Origin: Fodinicurvata sp. EGI_FJ10296
GTDB lineage: Bacteria > Pseudomonadota > Alphaproteobacteria > DSM-16000 > Inquilinaceae
Length of the DNA stretch: 64,000 nt
Direction of reading: 5' to 3'
Assembly: GCF_040712075.1 (NCBI RefSeq)
Contig: NZ_JBFCVL010000004.1
Coordinates: forward strand, 248,001 to 312,000
Shown here in pieces: positions 8,472 to 18,520 of this stretch. The notes below the pieces were generated by a model. The model was not told the origin of the DNA and ran no database searches. It worked only from the letters and a program-made list of their open reading frames with translations. Positions within the stretch are counted from its first letter, which is position 1, and each line of letters opens with the position of its first letter. The translations under genes and the position numbers were made by a program.

Positions 8472-9266
8472 TTGACCAGTGAGCGCCCGGCGGGGACGAG
8501 CGATCGCCCGGCAGGCACGACGCGGGACGCCGTGCTCGGCGGCCGCGTTACCCTGATCCAGCCGCGCGCGGGTTATCGTGCGGCGATCGACCCGATCCTT
8601 CTGGCAGCCTCGGTTGATGCGCATGCAGGCGACGTCGTCGTCGATCTCGGCTGCGGGGTCGGCACGGCCGGCCTCTGTCTGGCCGTGCGTTCCCCCGGCG
8701 TATCGATCATCGGGCTGGAAAAGCAGACCGCTTATGCCCTGCTGGCCGGGCTTGGCGCCGCGGCGACCGGTGTGCAGGATCGTATGGCGATAGTCGCGGG
8801 CTGTGTCGGTGCCGGCACCATGGCCTCAGGCCCCATCGCGCCTGGAACTGCCGATCGCGTGATGACCAATCCGCCCTATGCGGAATCGGGACACGGGCGC
8901 TCGCCGCGAGCCGACCGCGCCATGTCCATGGCGGAAGGCGATATCGACCTTCGGGCCTGGATCGCGGCGGCCCATCGCCTGCTGAAGCCACGGGGCTGGT
9001 TGTCGATAATCCATCGGGCTGACAGAATCGCCGACATCATCGCCACGCTTGCGCCGCGATTCGGCGCGATCGCCATCCATCCGATCTACAGCCGCCATGG
9101 GGACAGCGCGCGCCGCGTCATCGTTCACGCCCGGCGCGACGTCAAAACGCCGGCATCGATTGCTGCCGGTCTGGTTCTGCACGAGGCCGATGGCGGCTTT
9201 ACCCCGGCCGCGCTTCGGATCCTGAACGACGCACAGCCCCTTGAAGAAAATGCCGGCAGGCGATGA
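8472..9266 (+). CDS. Class I SAM-dependent methyltransferase, TrmN6-like (tRNA1(Val) A37-N6 type)
   Basis: Predicted N6-adenine methyltransferase of 264 residues. It has the SAM-binding motif VVDLGCGVGTAGL (about 56-68) and the catalytic NPPY (133-136) of N6-amino methyltransferases. The fold and length agree with the YfiC/TrmN6 family that methylates A37 of tRNA-Val; this target is inferred from family. The TTG at 8472 is chosen because GGAG lies 7 bases upstream and the previous gene stops at 8467; a GTG at 8445 would overlap that gene. The N-terminus repeats RPAGTSDRPAGT, a minor low-complexity feature. Confidence 0.8.
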   Translation: MTSERPAGTSDRPAGTTRDAVLGGRVTLIQPRAGYRAAIDPILLAASVDAHAGDVVVDLGCGVGTAGLCLAVRSPGVSIIGLEKQTAYALLAGLGAAATGVQDRMAIVAGCVGAGTMASGPIAPGTADRVMTNPPYAESGHGRSPRADRAMSMAEGDIDLRAWIAAAHRLLKPRGWLSIIHRADRIADIIATLAPRFGAIAIHPIYSRHGDSARRVIVHARRDVKTPASIAAGLVLHEADGGFTPAALRILNDAQPLEENAGRR

Positions 9267-9354
9267 TCGAGTGCCCACCCCCCTTGCAACACCGCGAACC
9301 ATGGGCATTTGTCAGGATCTGGTCGCACGTCCGACACCACAGGCATCGCCATTC

Positions 9355-10338
9355 ATGAGTGCTGAAATCTCCGACTCCCCGAACCCGGCCCCACAGCCGC
9401 CGGCTCCGCCCGATCGGACGCCCGGATCGTGGCCCCGGTCCAGGCTTGGGGCGCAATCCCGTTCCTGGCTGGACCGGCTGTTGAGACGCGGTCAGCCCGA
9501 CATTCCCGTCCTGCGGCTGGTCGGCACGATCGGCCAGGCCGGGTTCGGCCGTTCCGGCATGACGCTGGCGTCGCTGGAATCTCACATCGCGCGTGCCTTC
9601 GCCACCAAGGGGCCGGTGGTAGCACTTGTGGTCAACTCGCCCGGCGGCTCGCCCGTTCAATCATCCCTCATCGCCGGCCGCATTCGCGATCTGGCGGTGG
9701 AAAAAAACAAGACCGTCATCGCCTTCGTCGAGGATGTTGCTGCCAGTGGCGGCTACTGGCTTGCCTGTGCTGCCGACGAGATCATTGCCGACAAATCATC
9801 CATTGTCGGCTCGATCGGCGTGATTTCAGCCGGTTTCGGCTTTACGGGACTCCTCGAACGTATGGGAGTCGAGCGGCGCGTCTATACCGCCGGCACCCGT
9901 AAGCTGATTCTGGACCCCTTCTCTCCGGAGCGGCAGGACGACGTGCACAAGCTGGAAAGCCTGCAACAGGACGTTCACGAGGCCTTCATCAAATTGGTCC
10001 GCGAGCGCCGTGGTGACCGATTGGCCGCCGGCGACGGCACGACCGGATCTGACATCTTCAACGGCGAGTTCTGGAGTGGCGAGGCTGCCCGGCGGTTGGG
10101 GCTGGTCGACGCGATCGACCATATGCGGCCCTTCCTGCGCGCCCGCTATGGCTCGAAGCTGCGCCTGAGGGTTGTTAATCCGGACAAGCCCTCGCTTCGG
10201 CGGCGGTTCGGCCTGGCAGGAGGAGTGTCCGGAGGTGTGGCCGGGGGACTGACGACCGAGGATGCCCGCAGCCTGGTTCATGCGGTGCTGGACGTCATGG
10301 ACGAACGCGCTCAGAACCAACGCTACGATCTGTCGTAG
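9355..10338 (+). CDS. S49-family serine peptidase (SppA/SohB-like)
   Basis: Signal-peptide-peptidase-type protease with a Ser/Lys dyad. The core contains VVNSPGGSPVQS, the catalytic serine in VAASGGYWLACAAD (Ser131 counted from the ATG at 9355), SIVGSIGVIS, and the general-base lysine in TRKLILDPFSPE (Lys183). There is one S49 core, the short form. No clear signal peptide or membrane helix is seen; the first 60 residues are Pro-rich and polar, which is unusual for SppA and leaves its location open. In-frame starts exist at 9241 and 9301; none has a good ribosome-binding site and 9355 gives the most family-like N-terminus. Confidence 0.85.
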   Translation: MSAEISDSPNPAPQPPAPPDRTPGSWPRSRLGAQSRSWLDRLLRRGQPDIPVLRLVGTIGQAGFGRSGMTLASLESHIARAFATKGPVVALVVNSPGGSPVQSSLIAGRIRDLAVEKNKTVIAFVEDVAASGGYWLACAADEIIADKSSIVGSIGVISAGFGFTGLLERMGVERRVYTAGTRKLILDPFSPERQDDVHKLESLQQDVHEAFIKLVRERRGDRLAAGDGTTGSDIFNGEFWSGEAARRLGLVDAIDHMRPFLRARYGSKLRLRVVNPDKPSLRRRFGLAGGVSGGVAGGLTTEDARSLVHAVLDVMDERAQNQRYDLS

Positions 10339-10437
10339 CTTCGCGCCCCCCCATCTGTCGCAATATCCATCTTTCGCGCCCTGCGCCGCAGGGTCCACTT
10401 GACCGGCAACAGGCCCCGGCCCTAACGTCTTCGGGAC

Positions 10438-10668
10438 ATGCTCAGCATCCGCGAACTCCTCGTCCTGGCGGTGATTATTTTCGTCGTCTGGTATGGTTAC
10501 CGGGTTTACGCCCGGATCGATTCCGCCCGCACCCGCCGCGCGGCCGATCAGGCGCGCCGTTCGGCCAACAAGAAGCCCGAACTCGATCTGGTGCGGTGTC
10601 CCCAGTGCGGCGCCTACATTTCCGACCCCAACATCCATGTCTGCGATCCAGACGGTCCGGCCCGATAG
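10438..10668 (+). CDS. PP0621-like small membrane protein with a cysteine pair
   Basis: A 76-residue protein with one N-terminal membrane helix (LLVLAVIIFVVWYGYRVYA), a basic linker (RTRRAADQARRSANKK) and a C-terminal CPQCGAYISD motif that resembles half of a zinc ribbon. Short proteins of this layout are usually annotated as PP0621 family; the function is unknown. The gene stands alone between the S49 peptidase and glyQ. Confidence 0.7.
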   Translation: MLSIRELLVLAVIIFVVWYGYRVYARIDSARTRRAADQARRSANKKPELDLVRCPQCGAYISDPNIHVCDPDGPAR

Positions 10669-10831
10669 CCCTCGAAATTGGCCCCCTGTTTTGGGCCGGA
10701 ACGCGAAGGCCCGGCCGGAATTCTTGCGTCGCGCGCTTGATCCCGCCGGCGCGCGGCACTAGTGTGCGCTGCAACGCGGATATCGGGCCGCGCCCCGACG
10801 AACGACAATCGAAAAGCCGTCAGGCCACCGC

Positions 10832-11713
10832 ATGGACGTCGCCACCTCACCACCACGATCCTTTCAGGACGTTATCCTGACGCTTCAGCAATACTGGAGC
10901 CGGCAGGGCTGCGTTATCCTTCAGCCCTATGATCTGGAGGTCGGGGCCGGCACGTTCCACCCGGCCACCACGCTGCGGTCGCTGGGGCCGGAACGCACCT
11001 GGAACTGTGCCTATGTCCAGCCGTCACGGCGGCCGACCGACGGCCGGTACGGCGAGAATCCGAACCGGGTTCAGCACTATTACCAGTTTCAGGTCCTGAT
11101 GAAGCCCTCGCCCGCCGACAGCCAGGAGCTGTATCTCGGCAGTCTGGCGGCGCTGGGCATCGATCCCGCACTGCACGACATCCGCTTCGTGGAGGACGAC
11201 TGGGAAAGCCCGACCCTCGGCGCCTGGGGCCTGGGGTGGGAGGTCTGGTGCGACGGGATGGAGGTGACGCAGTTCACCTATTTCCAGCAGGTCGGCGGAA
11301 TCGAATGCGATCCGGTTCCGATGGAACTGACCTACGGCCTGGAACGCCTGGCGATGTACGTCCTGAAGAAGGAATCGATCTTCGATCTTCCGTACAACGA
11401 TCCGGATACGCCCGGCGCCAAGACCTATGGCGACGTCTTCCATCGGGCGGAGCGGGAATATTCCGCCTATAATTTCGAGCTGGCGAACACCGACGTCCTG
11501 CTGCGGCATTTTTCGGACGCGGAAACGGCCTGTCAGGACCTGATCAAGGCGCGCAAGGCGCTGCCGGCCTACGATCAGGCGATCAAGGCCAGCCATCTGT
11601 TCAACCTTCTCGACGCGCGCGGCGTCATCAGCGTGGTGGAACGCCAGGCCTATATCGGCCGGGTGCGGGAACTGGCCAAGGCATGCTGCGAAATGTGGCT
11701 GGCGGAGCGATAG
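10832..11713 (+). CDS. glyQ: Glycyl-tRNA synthetase alpha subunit
   Basis: Catalytic class II subunit of the bacterial alpha2beta2 glycyl-tRNA synthetase (293 residues, normal). The N-terminus [18 protein letters not shown] and the motif-2 region [20 protein letters not shown] (about 63-82) are nearly invariant in GlyQ, as is [20 protein letters not shown]. It is followed 7 bp later by glyS, so both subunits are produced together. Confidence 0.98.
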   Translation: MDVATSPPRSFQDVILTLQQYWSRQGCVILQPYDLEVGAGTFHPATTLRSLGPERTWNCAYVQPSRRPTDGRYGENPNRVQHYYQFQVLMKPSPADSQELYLGSLAALGIDPALHDIRFVEDDWESPTLGAWGLGWEVWCDGMEVTQFTYFQQVGGIECDPVPMELTYGLERLAMYVLKKESIFDLPYNDPDTPGAKTYGDVFHRAEREYSAYNFELANTDVLLRHFSDAETACQDLIKARKALPAYDQAIKASHLFNLLDARGVISVVERQAYIGRVRELAKACCEMWLAER

Positions 11714-11720
11714 ACGATCC

Positions 11721-13805
11721 ATGGCGGAATTCTTTCTCGAAATCCTCTCCGAAGAAATCCCCGCGCGCATGCAGGCGCGGGCGGCGGACGAGTTGCGACG
11801 CCTGTTCGCGGCCGCGCTGACCGACGCCGGTCTGCCCCATGACGGCGGCACCGCCCATGTCACGCCGCGCCGGCTGGCTTTGTCGATCGGCGGCATGCCG
11901 ATCCGGCAGGACGACCGGGTCGAGGAACGCAAGGGCCCGAAGGTCGATGCGCCGGAAAAGGCGGTCGAGGGGTTCCTGCGCGCTACGGGACTGACGCTGG
12001 ACCAATGCGAACAGCGCGAAACGCCCAAAGGCAATATCTGGTACGCAGTGATCCAGAAACCCGGCCGCCCGACGGCCGAGGTGCTGACCCAAACGATTTC
12101 GACGGTGCTTTCGGGATTCGGCTGGCCGAAATCCATGCGCTGGGGCGACAGACCGTTCCGCTGGGTCAGGCCGCTTCGCCAGATCGTCGCGCTTTTCGAT
12201 GGCGTGGTGCTGGATGGCGGGTTCGAGCCCGACGCCCGAACCCGCTTCGCATTCGGCGATACTACTGTCGGCCATCGCTTCATGGCGCCCGGACCGATCA
12301 CGGTTACCGGAATGGCCGATTACGCCGCCCAGCTGCTGGACGCAAAGGTCGTTCTCGACCGGGACGACCGCAAGCGCCTGATCGAGGACGGCGCCCGCGC
12401 CCGTGCCGCCGAAGCCGGGTTGACGCTGCGTGACGATCCCGGGCTGATCGATGAAGTTGCCGGACTGGTCGAATGGCCGGTCGCACTGCTGGGCCATTTC
12501 GACACCGCCTTTCTGGATGTTCCGCCGGAAGTGCTGACCACATCCATGCGGACTCATCAGCGTTATTTCGCCCTTGAACGGCCTGACGGCACCCTGGCGC
12601 CGAATTTCGTCGTCATCGCGAATATCGAGGCCGCCGATGGCGGCAAGGCCGTTGTCGAGGGCAACCAGCGCGTGCTTCAGGCACGGCTGAGCGACGCCAA
12701 GTTCTTCTGGGACCAGGACCGCAAATCACCCCTGGCCAGCCGTGTCCCCAAGTTGAGTGAAGTGACATTCCACGCGCGGCTGGGCACCATGGCCGAAAAG
12801 GTCGACCGGATGGTGGCGCTCGCCGGGACCCTGGCGCCCCTGCTCGGATGCCCGATCGATCAGGCGACACGTGCTGCCACACTGGCAAAGGCCGACCTCG
12901 TAACCGGCATGGTCGGTGAATTCCCGGAACTGCAGGGCATCATCGGCGGGTACTATGCCACCGCCGAGCACGAAGATGCCGCCGTGGCCGCTGCAATCGG
13001 CGGTCACTATGCGCCGCTCGGCCCGAACGACCAGTGTCCCGACGATCCGGTCACAGCCGCCGTCGCCCTCGCCGACAAGCTGGATACCCTGGTCGGCTTT
13101 TTCGGCATCGACGAGAAACCGACCGGCAGCCGCGACCCGTATGCGTTGCGGCGCGCTGCGCTCGGGATCATCCGGATCACCGTCGAGAACGGCTATCGGC
13201 TGTCGCTGTCATCGCTGTTCGACGAGGCGGCGTCGCTGTACGGCCACCACGTCGAAGCCGGCCCCGACCTTAAAACAGAACTGCTGGCCTTCTTCGCCGA
13301 CAGACTCAAGGTCGTTTTGCGCGACAGCGGGGTCCGGCACGACCTGATCGACGCCGTGTTCGCCGCCGCGACCGAAGACGATCTGGTGCGCCTGCTGGCC
13401 CGGGTCCGGGCGCTGGAATCATTCCTGAAAACCGACGACGGCGCCAATCTGCTGGTTGCGTATCGGCGAGCGGCGAACATCGTCCGGATCGAGGCCAAAA
13501 AGGACGGCCAGCGCGCCGAAGATTATGCGCCGGTAGAACCTGAGATGCTCACCGACGCGGCGGAGACCACACTTCACGCGGCAATCATGGCCACGGACGA
13601 ACAGATCGGTCCGCTCACGGCGCAGGACCGGTTCGAAGACGCAATGACAGTATTTGCCGGCCTTCGCGGGCCGGTGGACGCCTTTTTCGATACGGTGACC
13701 GTGAACGCCGAGGACGGCGCCATTCGGCGGAATCGTCTGGCGCTGCTTCAGGCGATGGTCACCACGATGGACCGCGTGGCAACATTCAGCCGAATAGAAG
13801 GCTGA
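11721..13805 (+). CDS. glyS: Glycyl-tRNA synthetase beta subunit
   Basis: tRNA-binding beta subunit of glycyl-tRNA synthetase, 694 residues, full length. Visible family features include the start FFLEILSEEIPARMQ, the HD-like segment TSMRTHQRYFAL near 273-284, the conserved KADLVTGMVGEFPELQGI stretch near 391-408, and a C-terminal anticodon-binding helical region. It forms a two-gene operon with glyQ. Confidence 0.98.
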   Translation: MAEFFLEILSEEIPARMQARAADELRRLFAAALTDAGLPHDGGTAHVTPRRLALSIGGMPIRQDDRVEERKGPKVDAPEKAVEGFLRATGLTLDQCEQRETPKGNIWYAVIQKPGRPTAEVLTQTISTVLSGFGWPKSMRWGDRPFRWVRPLRQIVALFDGVVLDGGFEPDARTRFAFGDTTVGHRFMAPGPITVTGMADYAAQLLDAKVVLDRDDRKRLIEDGARARAAEAGLTLRDDPGLIDEVAGLVEWPVALLGHFDTAFLDVPPEVLTTSMRTHQRYFALERPDGTLAPNFVVIANIEAADGGKAVVEGNQRVLQARLSDAKFFWDQDRKSPLASRVPKLSEVTFHARLGTMAEKVDRMVALAGTLAPLLGCPIDQATRAATLAKADLVTGMVGEFPELQGIIGGYYATAEHEDAAVAAAIGGHYAPLGPNDQCPDDPVTAAVALADKLDTLVGFFGIDEKPTGSRDPYALRRAALGIIRITVENGYRLSLSSLFDEAASLYGHHVEAGPDLKTELLAFFADRLKVVLRDSGVRHDLIDAVFAAATEDDLVRLLARVRALESFLKTDDGANLLVAYRRAANIVRIEAKKDGQRAEDYAPVEPEMLTDAAETTLHAAIMATDEQIGPLTAQDRFEDAMTVFAGLRGPVDAFFDTVTVNAEDGAIRRNRLALLQAMVTTMDRVATFSRIEG

Positions 13806-13920
13806 TACCGCCGCGCGGACGATAGCGCACGGATTAGAACCGGATCCGGCCCGCCTCGCACGGTGACGGCCGAAGCGGTTGACGTGCGCGTGCAAGAAAA
13901 GGCTGAAGGGGATTCAAGCC

Positions 13921-16599
13921 ATGACCAAGTGGGTCTACAATTTCGGCGGCGGCGAAGCCGACGGTCGATCCGACATGCGCGACCTGTTGGGCGGCAAGGG
14001 CGCCAATCTGGCGGAGATGAGCACGCTGGGCCTGCCGGTGCCGCCAGGCTTCACGATCTCGACCGCCGTGTGCACCCACTTCTACGACAACGGCCGGCGG
14101 TATCCCGACGACCTGAATGCCGCCGTCGACGAGGCGATTGCCCGCATCGAGAAGCGGCTGGGCATGGGATTCGGTGACGCGCACAACCCGCTGCTTGTTT
14201 CGGTGCGCTCCGGCGCCAGGGCGTCGATGCCGGGCATGATGGATACGGTCCTCAACCTGGGCCTCAACGACGAAACGGCAGAAGGTCTGGCGAAGAAGAC
14301 CGGCGACCGCCGCTTTGCCCTCGATAGCTATCGCCGCTTCATTCAGATGTATTCAGGCGTGGTGCTGGGTGTCGATCACTACCTGTTCGAAGACGTGCTC
14401 GACAGCACCAAGCGCGCCAACGGGTTCACACTGGACACCGACCTGACAGCCGCCGACTGGGAAGAAGTGATCGAAGGCTACAAGCGGGTCGTCGCCGACG
14501 AAACACCCGATGGCTTTCCCCAGGACGCCCGCGAGCAGCTATGGGGCGCCGTCGGTGCTGTTTTCGGTTCATGGCAGAACCAGCGCGCCATCACCTATCG
14601 CCGGCTGCACAACATCCCCGATGCCTGGGGCACGGCCGTCACCGTTCAGGCGATGGTGTTCGGCAATATGGGCAATGACTGCGCCACCGGCGTCGCCTTC
14701 ACCCGTGACCCCTCCACCGGCGAAAACGTCTTCTATGGCGAATACCTGATCAATGCCCAGGGCGAGGACGTCGTTGCCGGCATTCGCACACCGCAGTCAT
14801 TGACCAGAGCGGCTCGCGAAAATGCCGGCTCGAGACTGCCCAGCATGGAAGAAGAAATGCCGGCGGTGTTCGGCCAGTTGGTCGATATCCGCGACCGGCT
14901 GGAAGCCCACTACAAGGACATGCAGGATATCGAGTTCACCATACAGCAAGGCGACCTCTTCATACTGCAGACCCGCAACGGCAAGCGAACGGCACCCGCC
15001 GCCCTGAAGATCGCCGTCGACCTCTGCCATGACGGCGTGATCGACGAATCCGAAGCCGTCCGCCGGGTCGAGCCTGCCAGTCTCGATCAGTTGCTCCACC
15101 CGCGCCTGGACCCGGACGCCGAGCGCAATGTCATCGCCAAGGGACTGCCGGCATCGCCCGGCGCGGCAGCCGGGATCATCGTGCTCAATGCCGACGACGC
15201 CGAAGCGCGTGCCGGTCGCGGCGAAACCGTCATTCTGGTGCGCGAGGAAACCAGCCCGGAAGACATTCACGGTATGCACGCCGCCGCCGGAATCGTGACC
15301 ACGCGCGGCGGCATGACGAGCCACGCCGCCGTGGTGGCGCGCGGTATGGGACGCCCGTGCGTCTCCGGCGTCGGTGGAATCCGAATCGACGAACAAGCCG
15401 GCAAGGTCATTGTCGCCGGGCATACACTGGCTGCCGGCGACCGGCTGACCATCGACGGCGGCACGGGCGAGGTGATGCTGGGCGACGTCGGTACCATCCA
15501 GCCAACCCTGTCCGGCGATTTCGCGACCCTGATGGCATGGGCGGACAAGCACCGCCGCATGCGTGTGCGGGCAAACGCCGAGACGCCTGCCGATGCCCGG
15601 ACCGCGCTATCCTTCGGCGCCGAAGGTATCGGCCTGTGCCGGACCGAGCACATGTTCTTCGACCAGGAGCGGATCACCGAGGTGCGCCGCATGATCCTGT
15701 CGACGACCGAGACCGCCCGCCGCGCCGCCCTGGACCGGCTGCTGCCGATGCAACGCAGCGACTTCGTCGAACTTTTCACCATTATGCGCGGGTTTCCGGT
15801 CACGATCAGGCTACTGGATCCGCCACTGCACGAATTCCTGCCCCGGTCGGACGGCGATTTCGCCGATGTTGCGGAAGCCGCGGGCGTGGATGTTCCCACG
15901 GTGCGCCACCGGGCGCTGCAACTGCATGAATCCAACCCGATGCTGGGGCATCGCGGCTGCCGCCTCGGAATCACCTATCCCGAAATCTACGAAATGCAGG
16001 TCCGCGCGATCCTGGAAGCCGCGGTCGAGGTCGCCCGCGAAAGCGGCGATACGGTCATCCCGGAAATCATGATCCCACTGGCCTTTTCGCGTGAGGAACT
16101 CGACATCCTGAAGACGATGATCGACCGGGTCGCAACCGAAGTGGGCGCGGGAGAAAAGCTGACATATCTCGTCGGAACCATGATCGAATTGCCGCGCGCC
16201 GCGCTGTGCGCGGACAAACTGGCCCAATCGGCCGAGTTCTTTTCGTTCGGCACCAACGATCTTACCCAGACGACACTCGGCATCAGCCGGGACGACGCGA
16301 CCAATTTCATGGGGGCGTATGTCGATCAGGGTATCCTCGATCGCGATCCGTTCACCACCCTCGATCAGGAAGGCGTCGGTCAACTCGTCCGCCTGGGCGT
16401 CGAACGCGGGCGCGAGACCCGGCCCGATATCAAGCTCGGCATCTGCGGCGAGCATGGCGGCGATCCTGACAGCATCAGCTTCTGCGAATCCGTCGGGCTC
16501 GACTATGTGTCCTGCTCGCCGTTCCGCGTTCCGATTGCGCGGCTGGCAGCGGCGCAGGCAAGCCTGAAATCGGACCCGCCGGGACACAGAACAGGATGA
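13921..16599 (+). CDS. ppdK: Pyruvate, phosphate dikinase
   Basis: Interconverts pyruvate, ATP and Pi with PEP, AMP and PPi. The 892-residue length is normal. Domains in order: N-terminal nucleotide-binding grasp domain (GGKGANLAEMSTLGLPVPPGF near 20-40), the swivelling phosphohistidine domain with GGMTSHAAVVARGMGRPC carrying the phosphorylated His, and the C-terminal PEP/pyruvate TIM barrel (GLCRTEHMFF, FFSFGTNDLTQTTLG, GICGEHGGD). The ATG at 13921 is preceded by AAGGGG; a frame extension to 13879 lacks conservation. A ppdK next to glyS is a recurrent alphaproteobacterial arrangement. Confidence 0.97.
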   Translation: MTKWVYNFGGGEADGRSDMRDLLGGKGANLAEMSTLGLPVPPGFTISTAVCTHFYDNGRRYPDDLNAAVDEAIARIEKRLGMGFGDAHNPLLVSVRSGARASMPGMMDTVLNLGLNDETAEGLAKKTGDRRFALDSYRRFIQMYSGVVLGVDHYLFEDVLDSTKRANGFTLDTDLTAADWEEVIEGYKRVVADETPDGFPQDAREQLWGAVGAVFGSWQNQRAITYRRLHNIPDAWGTAVTVQAMVFGNMGNDCATGVAFTRDPSTGENVFYGEYLINAQGEDVVAGIRTPQSLTRAARENAGSRLPSMEEEMPAVFGQLVDIRDRLEAHYKDMQDIEFTIQQGDLFILQTRNGKRTAPAALKIAVDLCHDGVIDESEAVRRVEPASLDQLLHPRLDPDAERNVIAKGLPASPGAAAGIIVLNADDAEARAGRGETVILVREETSPEDIHGMHAAAGIVTTRGGMTSHAAVVARGMGRPCVSGVGGIRIDEQAGKVIVAGHTLAAGDRLTIDGGTGEVMLGDVGTIQPTLSGDFATLMAWADKHRRMRVRANAETPADARTALSFGAEGIGLCRTEHMFFDQERITEVRRMILSTTETARRAALDRLLPMQRSDFVELFTIMRGFPVTIRLLDPPLHEFLPRSDGDFADVAEAAGVDVPTVRHRALQLHESNPMLGHRGCRLGITYPEIYEMQVRAILEAAVEVARESGDTVIPEIMIPLAFSREELDILKTMIDRVATEVGAGEKLTYLVGTMIELPRAALCADKLAQSAEFFSFGTNDLTQTTLGISRDDATNFMGAYVDQGILDRDPFTTLDQEGVGQLVRLGVERGRETRPDIKLGICGEHGGDPDSISFCESVGLDYVSCSPFRVPIARLAAAQASLKSDPPGHRTG

Positions 16600-16608
16600 T
16601 CGAACTCC

Positions 16609-17577
16609 ATGGACGCTGACGGGGCGAGTTCGGCGGATGAAGCGGTCGCGGCCAAACATTGGCCGGGACCGACGATCGATCGGGTCGTCACGAAAGACGG
16701 CCTGTCGATCCGGCGCGGCCGGTGGCAGGCACGATCGCCGTCCCGCGGCATCGCCCTGCTGATGAGCGGCCGTACGGAGTTCATGGAGAAATACGCAGAG
16801 ACCGCCGCCGATCTGACTCACCGCGGCTATGACGTCGTCGGCTGGGACTGGCGCGGTCAGGGACTGTCGGACGGCCGCCCCCCGTCCAATCCTTCCATGG
16901 GCCATGTGACCGATTTCAGCGGCTATCTCGCCGATGTCGCGACCGTCGTCGATTCGATCGACAAATCGGCCATACGCATCGTGCTCGGCCACTCCATGGG
17001 CGGGCACATGGCGCTTCGGGCGGTGGCGGCGGGGCTGATCGCGCCACCGTCGATGGTCCTCAGCGCCCCGATGGTCGGTCTTCGGCCCGTGGCCGGCGTG
17101 CCGGTCCGGCTGATCGCCGCGATGGCACGGCTGATGGTCGCCATCGGCCGGGGCTCGACCTATCCGCCCGGTCAGAGCGACGGCAGCGCCCCCAAACGCC
17201 AGACCTTCGACGGCAATTGCCTGACCAGCGATCCGCTGCGCTTTGCGGTGCAGTCGAAATGGACCGATCACAACCCCGGCCTGACCGTTGGCGGTCCAAG
17301 CTGGGCCTGGTTTCTGGCCGCCTATCGGTCCTGCCGCCTGTTGTCGCAACCGGAGTCGATCGCGAAACTGACGATGCCTGTGACGATCGTACAGGCCGGC
17401 CAGGAAGAACTGGTCGACAACGCTGCCCAGGATCGTCTGGTCGACAAGCTCGGGAACGCACGGCTGGTCAGGATCGACGAGGCGCGTCACGAAATCCTGA
17501 TGGAGCGCGACGCCTTGCGCGACCGATTCTGGGAAGCCTTCGACGCCACTGCCGACATGATCGCGAACGCGTCCTGA
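16609..17577 (+). CDS. Alpha/beta hydrolase, lysophospholipase/monoacylglycerol lipase type
   Basis: A 322-residue serine hydrolase of the PldB/monoacylglycerol lipase group. It shows the RGQGLSDGRP oxyanion-side motif near 83-92, the nucleophile elbow GHSMGGH near 126-132, and late acid and histidine positions in VQAGQEELVDN and DEARHEILME. No signal peptide, so probably cytosolic or peripheral. It starts 9 bp after ppdK and could share its transcript. The natural lipid or ester substrate is unknown. Confidence 0.85.
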   Translation: MDADGASSADEAVAAKHWPGPTIDRVVTKDGLSIRRGRWQARSPSRGIALLMSGRTEFMEKYAETAADLTHRGYDVVGWDWRGQGLSDGRPPSNPSMGHVTDFSGYLADVATVVDSIDKSAIRIVLGHSMGGHMALRAVAAGLIAPPSMVLSAPMVGLRPVAGVPVRLIAAMARLMVAIGRGSTYPPGQSDGSAPKRQTFDGNCLTSDPLRFAVQSKWTDHNPGLTVGGPSWAWFLAAYRSCRLLSQPESIAKLTMPVTIVQAGQEELVDNAAQDRLVDKLGNARLVRIDEARHEILMERDALRDRFWEAFDATADMIANAS

Positions 17578-17595
17578 CGGCGATCCACTACCGCC

Positions 17596-17820
17596 TCATC
17601 GGTCGCGAAGCGCCTGCAACTTGCTGCGGATACGATCCGCCCGGTGCTGCCGCTCGCCTTCGTCGAGTTGAAACTCGTCCAGGTGCGATCGCAGGACCGC
17701 ACCCTCGCCCGCCCCGGCCGGCAGTCGCCCGGCGTCGATCTCGTACGCCGTACCATCATCGCCGATCAGGACCGCAACGCCGTCGGATAAGCGGTCGACC
17801 GTGTAAAGCATTCTGTCCAT
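17596..17820 (-). CDS. DUF3006 domain-containing small protein
   Basis: A 74-residue protein beginning MDRMLYTVDRLSDG. It has the DUF3006 layout: a first strand reading VDR.SDGVAVLI, a middle EIDAGRLPAGAGEGAVLR, and a helical basic C-terminus (ADRIRSKLQALRDR). DUF3006 genes often lie beside secreted ComEC-like metallo-beta-lactamase genes. Such a gene is found here on the same strand at 18521-19609, with ribH2 inserted between on the other strand. The start at 17820 is preferred; the frame continues to 17856. Confidence 0.75.
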   Translation of the reverse strand: MDRMLYTVDRLSDGVAVLIGDDGTAYEIDAGRLPAGAGEGAVLRSHLDEFQLDEGERQHRADRIRSKLQALRDR

Positions 17821-17968
17821 ACGGCAGAGTGTATCCATGCACCGCCATAGAATCAATACTCAAGGTTGCGCGACGAGCGTAATGCGATCGAAAAATGCGG
17901 CAATGTGGCAAACCGGTTGCCGTTCCCGTTGCGCCCTTGAGCCGACTGGCCTAGACGGAGGCTGGTAA

Positions 17969-18493
<525 letters not shown>

Positions 18494-18520
18494 CAGGCGC
18501 AACCTGCCGGCGGTGGCCGG

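Noticed and set aside
10379-10393. Terminator after the S49 peptidase gene (CCCTGC-GCC-GCAGGG)
   Set aside because: The stem is only 6 bp and no T-tract follows.
15811-17490. A 559-codon leftward frame opposite ppdK and the hydrolase
   Set aside because: Its translation has shadow composition (many Arg, His, Asp, Gly) and both opposite-strand genes have clear catalytic motifs.
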